NCBI GenBank assembly: GCA_030705695.1 | Contig: JAUZPX010000094.1 | Span: 1-7,018, forward strand | Origin: Bacillota bacterium | Lineage (GTDB): Bacteria > Bacillota > Clostridia > Oscillospirales > Acutalibacteraceae | Reading direction: 5' to 3' | DNA length: 7,018 bases | Shown: piece after piece, positions 5,502 to 7,018 of the stretch | Position numbering within the stretch: position 1 is the first letter of the stretch | Layout: each line of letters starts with the position of its first letter | The notes under the pieces: generated by a model | Told to the model about the DNA's origin: nothing | The model's input: only the letters and a program-made list of their open reading frames with translations | The model's database searches: none | Program-made: the position numbers and the translations under genes

Positions 5502-5822
5502 ATGAACAAAAAAATTCATGTAAAAACTGGTGATACCGTTGTTGTTATCAGCGGTAAGGACAAAGGCAAAAAAGGTAAAGTCATGGCAGTCAGCCCAAAG
5601 GAAGGCAAAGTTATCGTTGAAAAAGTTAATTTTGTTTCCAAGCACGTCAAGCCTCGCAAAATGGGCGAACAGGGCGGCATTATTAAAGCTGAAAGCGCTA
5701 TGTATGCTTGCAAAGTTCAGCTGTTTTGCAGTACTTGCGGCGGCCGTACACGTGCCGGTTATCGTGTTTACGAAGACGGCTCAAAAGAACGCATTTGCAA
5801 AAAATGCGGCAACAAGCTGTAA
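5502..5822 (+). CDS. rplX: 50S ribosomal protein L24, zinc-ribbon type
   Basis: A 106-residue protein from ATG 5502. The N-terminal KOW motif is plain: HVKTGDTVVVISGKDKGKKG (6-25) with KVMAVSPKEGKVIVEKVN (26-43). Next come HVKPRKMGEQGGIIKAE (48-64). The C-terminal part carries CSTC (76-79) and CKKC (99-102) around GRTRAGYRVYEDGSKER, a four-cysteine knuckle that very probably binds zinc. E. coli and Bacillus L24 lack these cysteines, while several Clostridia and other phyla are known to have them. Cys70 is an extra one. L24 is an assembly initiator that binds domain I of 23S rRNA next to the tunnel exit. The stop merges with the next ribosome site (TAAGGGGG, 5820-5827). Identity is certain; zinc binding is inferred from the motif. 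Confidence 0.97.
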   Translation: MNKKIHVKTGDTVVVISGKDKGKKGKVMAVSPKEGKVIVEKVNFVSKHVKPRKMGEQGGIIKAESAMYACKVQLFCSTCGGRTRAGYRVYEDGSKERICKKCGNKL

Positions 5823-5835
5823 GGGGGTTATTTGA

Positions 5836-6375
5836 ATGGCTAGATTGTTTGATTATTACAAGAAAGACGTTGCCCCCGCACTGATGAACAAGTTCACTTA
5901 TAAAAGTGTTATGCAGATCCCGAAGCTTGACAAGATTATCATCAATTGCGGCGACGGTGATGCAAGAGATAACGCAAAAATCATTGACGCTATCGTAAAC
6001 GATTTGGGACTTATTACAGGTCAAAAACCTATTGTTTGCAAGGCAAAGAAATCCGTTGCAAACTTTAAGCTCAGAGAAGGTATGAACATAGGCGCCAAGG
6101 TTACACTCAGAGGAAGCAAAATGTATGAGTTTTTAGACAGACTCTTCAATGTTGCTCTTCCAAGAGTTAGAGACTTCAGAGGAATCAATCCAAACTCATT
6201 TGATGGTCGTGGTAACTACAACATGGGTATCAAAGAGCAACTGATTTTCCCTGAAATCGACTACGATAAGATCGACAAAGTACGTGGTATGGATATTTGC
6301 TTTGTCACGACCGCAAAGACCGACGAAGAGGCCCGTGAGTTGTTAACAATGATGGGCGCTCCGTTTGCGAAATAA
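5836..6375 (+). CDS. rplE: 50S ribosomal protein L5
   Basis: A 179-residue protein, the standard bacterial length. Motifs include YYKKDVAPALMNKF (7-20), DKIIINCGDGDARDNAK (32-48), TGQKPIVCKAKKSVANFKLR (61-80), EGMNIGAKVTLRG (81-93), LPRVRDFRGINPNSFDGRGN (108-127), IFPEIDYDKIDKVRGMDI (137-154) and the ending TTAKTDEEARELL (158-170). L5 binds 5S rRNA with L18 and places it in the central protuberance, touching P-site tRNA. The usual NMGVGEA motif reads NCGDGDA (37-43), with an Asp where a hydrophobic residue is typical. The ribosome site is AAGGGGG (5821-5827), weaker than its neighbours. In E. coli the S8 repressor site overlaps the start of rplE; I could not find a convincing S8 helix here. 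Confidence 0.98.
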   Translation: MARLFDYYKKDVAPALMNKFTYKSVMQIPKLDKIIINCGDGDARDNAKIIDAIVNDLGLITGQKPIVCKAKKSVANFKLREGMNIGAKVTLRGSKMYEFLDRLFNVALPRVRDFRGINPNSFDGRGNYNMGIKEQLIFPEIDYDKIDKVRGMDICFVTTAKTDEEARELLTMMGAPFAK

Positions 6376-6387
6376 GGAGGGATTATT

Positions 6388-6573
6388 GTGGCAAAAACTG
6401 CAATGAAAATCAAACAGCAGAGAGCTCCGAAGTATTCCACAAGAGCATACACCAGATGTAAAATCTGCGGCAGACCACATGCTTATCTTCGTAAGTTCGG
6501 AATTTGCCGTATTTGCTTCAGGGAGCTTGCCTACAAAGGTCAAATCCCGGGAGTCAAAAAAGCCAGCTGGTAA
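6388..6573 (+). CDS. rpsN: 30S ribosomal protein S14, short zinc-binding type (GTG start)
   Basis: A 61-residue protein from GTG 6388, the exact length of the four-cysteine S14 form (also named rpsZ or rpsN1). Cysteines are Cys24 and Cys27 (CKIC) and Cys40 and Cys43 (CRIC), separated by GRPHAYLRKFGI, and would hold one zinc ion. The C-terminus FRELAYKGQIPGVKKASW (44-61) is the family ending. S14 is a late-assembling head protein contacting S3, S10 and S19. Many Firmicutes keep a second, cysteine-free S14 elsewhere in the genome for zinc shortage; none is in this window. The start is set by AAGGAGG (6374-6380), fused with the rplE stop, 7 nt ahead. There is no ATG alternative that keeps the N-terminal MAKTAM. 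Confidence 0.98.
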   Translation: MAKTAMKIKQQRAPKYSTRAYTRCKICGRPHAYLRKFGICRICFRELAYKGQIPGVKKASW

Positions 6574-6585
6574 GGAGGAAATATC

Positions 6586-6984
6586 ATGCAGATTACTGAT
6601 CCTATCGCAGATTTGCTAACAAGAATTCGCAATGCGAGTTCCGCAAAGCATGATACTGTTGAAATTCCCGCTTCCAATATGAAAAAGGCTATCTGCCAGA
6701 TTCTTGTGGACGAGGGTTATGTAAAAAACTTTACTGTTATTGAAGACGGCAAGCAAGGCGTAATCAAAGTTACACTCCGTTATGACGAGACAAAGAGTCC
6801 TGTTATTCGCGGATTGCGCAGAATTTCAAAGCCTGGTTTGCGTATGTACAGCGACGTTGAGGACATGCCGAAAGTTATGAAAGGCTTGGGCATTGCTATA
6901 ATCTCAACATCAAAAGGCGTGATGACAGACCGTCAGGCACGTAAAGACAACGTGGGCGGTGAAGTCCTCGCATTTGTTTGGTAA
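6586..6984 (+). CDS. rpsH: 30S ribosomal protein S8
   Basis: A 132-residue protein, the family norm. It begins MQITDPIADLLTRIRNAS (1-18), has VEIPASNMKKAICQIL (25-40) and VDEGYVKNF (41-49), and ends with the signature GIAIISTSKGVMTDRQARK (102-120) and VGGEVLAFVW (123-132), which contact 16S helix 21. S8 is a primary assembly protein of the 30S platform. In E. coli it is also the translational repressor of the spc operon; a target in this transcript was looked for at rplX/rplE and not recognised. The Shine-Dalgarno is fused to the rpsN stop (TAAGGAGG, 6571-6578), 7 nt before ATG. Its own stop is fused to the rplF site in the same way (6982-6989). Confidence 0.98.
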   Translation: MQITDPIADLLTRIRNASSAKHDTVEIPASNMKKAICQILVDEGYVKNFTVIEDGKQGVIKVTLRYDETKSPVIRGLRRISKPGLRMYSDVEDMPKVMKGLGIAIISTSKGVMTDRQARKDNVGGEVLAFVW

Positions 6985-6996
6985 GGAGGTGCAAGA

Positions 6997-7018
6997 ATGT
7001 CAAGAATTGGAAGAAAAC
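6997..7018 (+). CDS. rplF: 50S ribosomal protein L6, first seven codons (3' end outside window)
   Basis: After TAAGGAGG (6982-6989) and a 7-nt gap, ATG 6997 opens a frame reading MSRIGRK before the window ends. This matches the universal L6 start MSRxGxKPI, and L6 is the gene expected after rpsH in the spc order. The call rests on both the short N-terminus and the position; little else can be read. L6 is a 50S protein near the factor-binding site, about 180 residues long when complete. Confidence 0.9.

Noticed and set aside
5800..5870. An E. coli-like S8 repressor site at the rplX/rplE junction.
   Set aside because: I could not build a helix resembling the S8 site of 16S helix 21 around the rplE start; only weak short pairings appear.

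Overview
The window is one uninterrupted stretch of the bacterial S10-spc ribosomal protein supercluster. All genes are on the + strand and in canonical order: rpsJ (3' end only), rplC, rplD, rplW, rplB, rpsS, rplV, rpsC, rplP, rpmC, rpsQ, rplN, rplX, rplE, rpsN (zinc-type, often called rpsZ), rpsH and the first seven codons of rplF. There are 15 complete and 2 partial genes. No mobile element, tRNA, CRISPR or foreign gene is visible.

The organism is most likely a low-to-mid GC Gram-positive of class Clostridia, perhaps near the Ruminococcaceae/Oscillospiraceae. This is inference from protein character. S10 has the HKYKDSREQFE stretch, S14 is the short 61-residue four-cysteine form, and L24 carries a C-terminal four-cysteine ribbon. 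L3 has an ARHGGSMGAC loop, and the Shine-Dalgarno sites are strong and nearly uniform (AAGGAGG). Species cannot be given from sequence reading alone.

Layout. 1-189 is the S10 tail. 190-294 is a 105-nt structured spacer. 295-1857 is rplC-rplD-rplW, tightly packed, with a 1-nt TAATG overlap at rplD/rplW. 1858-1969 is a 112-nt spacer with mutually exclusive RNA foldings in front of rplB. 1970-5059 is rplB to rpsQ, with a 1-nt overlap at rpsC/rplP and a 4-nt ATGA overlap at rplP/rpmC. 5060-5118 is an AT-rich 59-nt spacer at the classical S10/spc boundary. 5119-7018 is rplN to rplF, with 12-14 nt spacers. No stretch over 300 bases lacks a gene.

The products all join the ribosome. L2, L3, L4, L22, L14 and L16 surround the peptidyl transferase centre and exit tunnel; L23, L24 and L29 line the tunnel exit; L5 holds 5S rRNA; S3, S10, S14 and S19 build the small-subunit head; S8 and S17 nucleate the platform and body. 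One polycistronic transcript with strong ribosome sites and stop codons fused to the next Shine-Dalgarno would keep production near equal. The three long spacers stand out because every other junction is 29 nt or less. They are the only plausible non-coding control elements here, and the one before rplB (two competing folds) is the best candidate for something undescribed. The protein-coding content is ordinary housekeeping, with modest sequence peculiarities in L3, L5 and L24.
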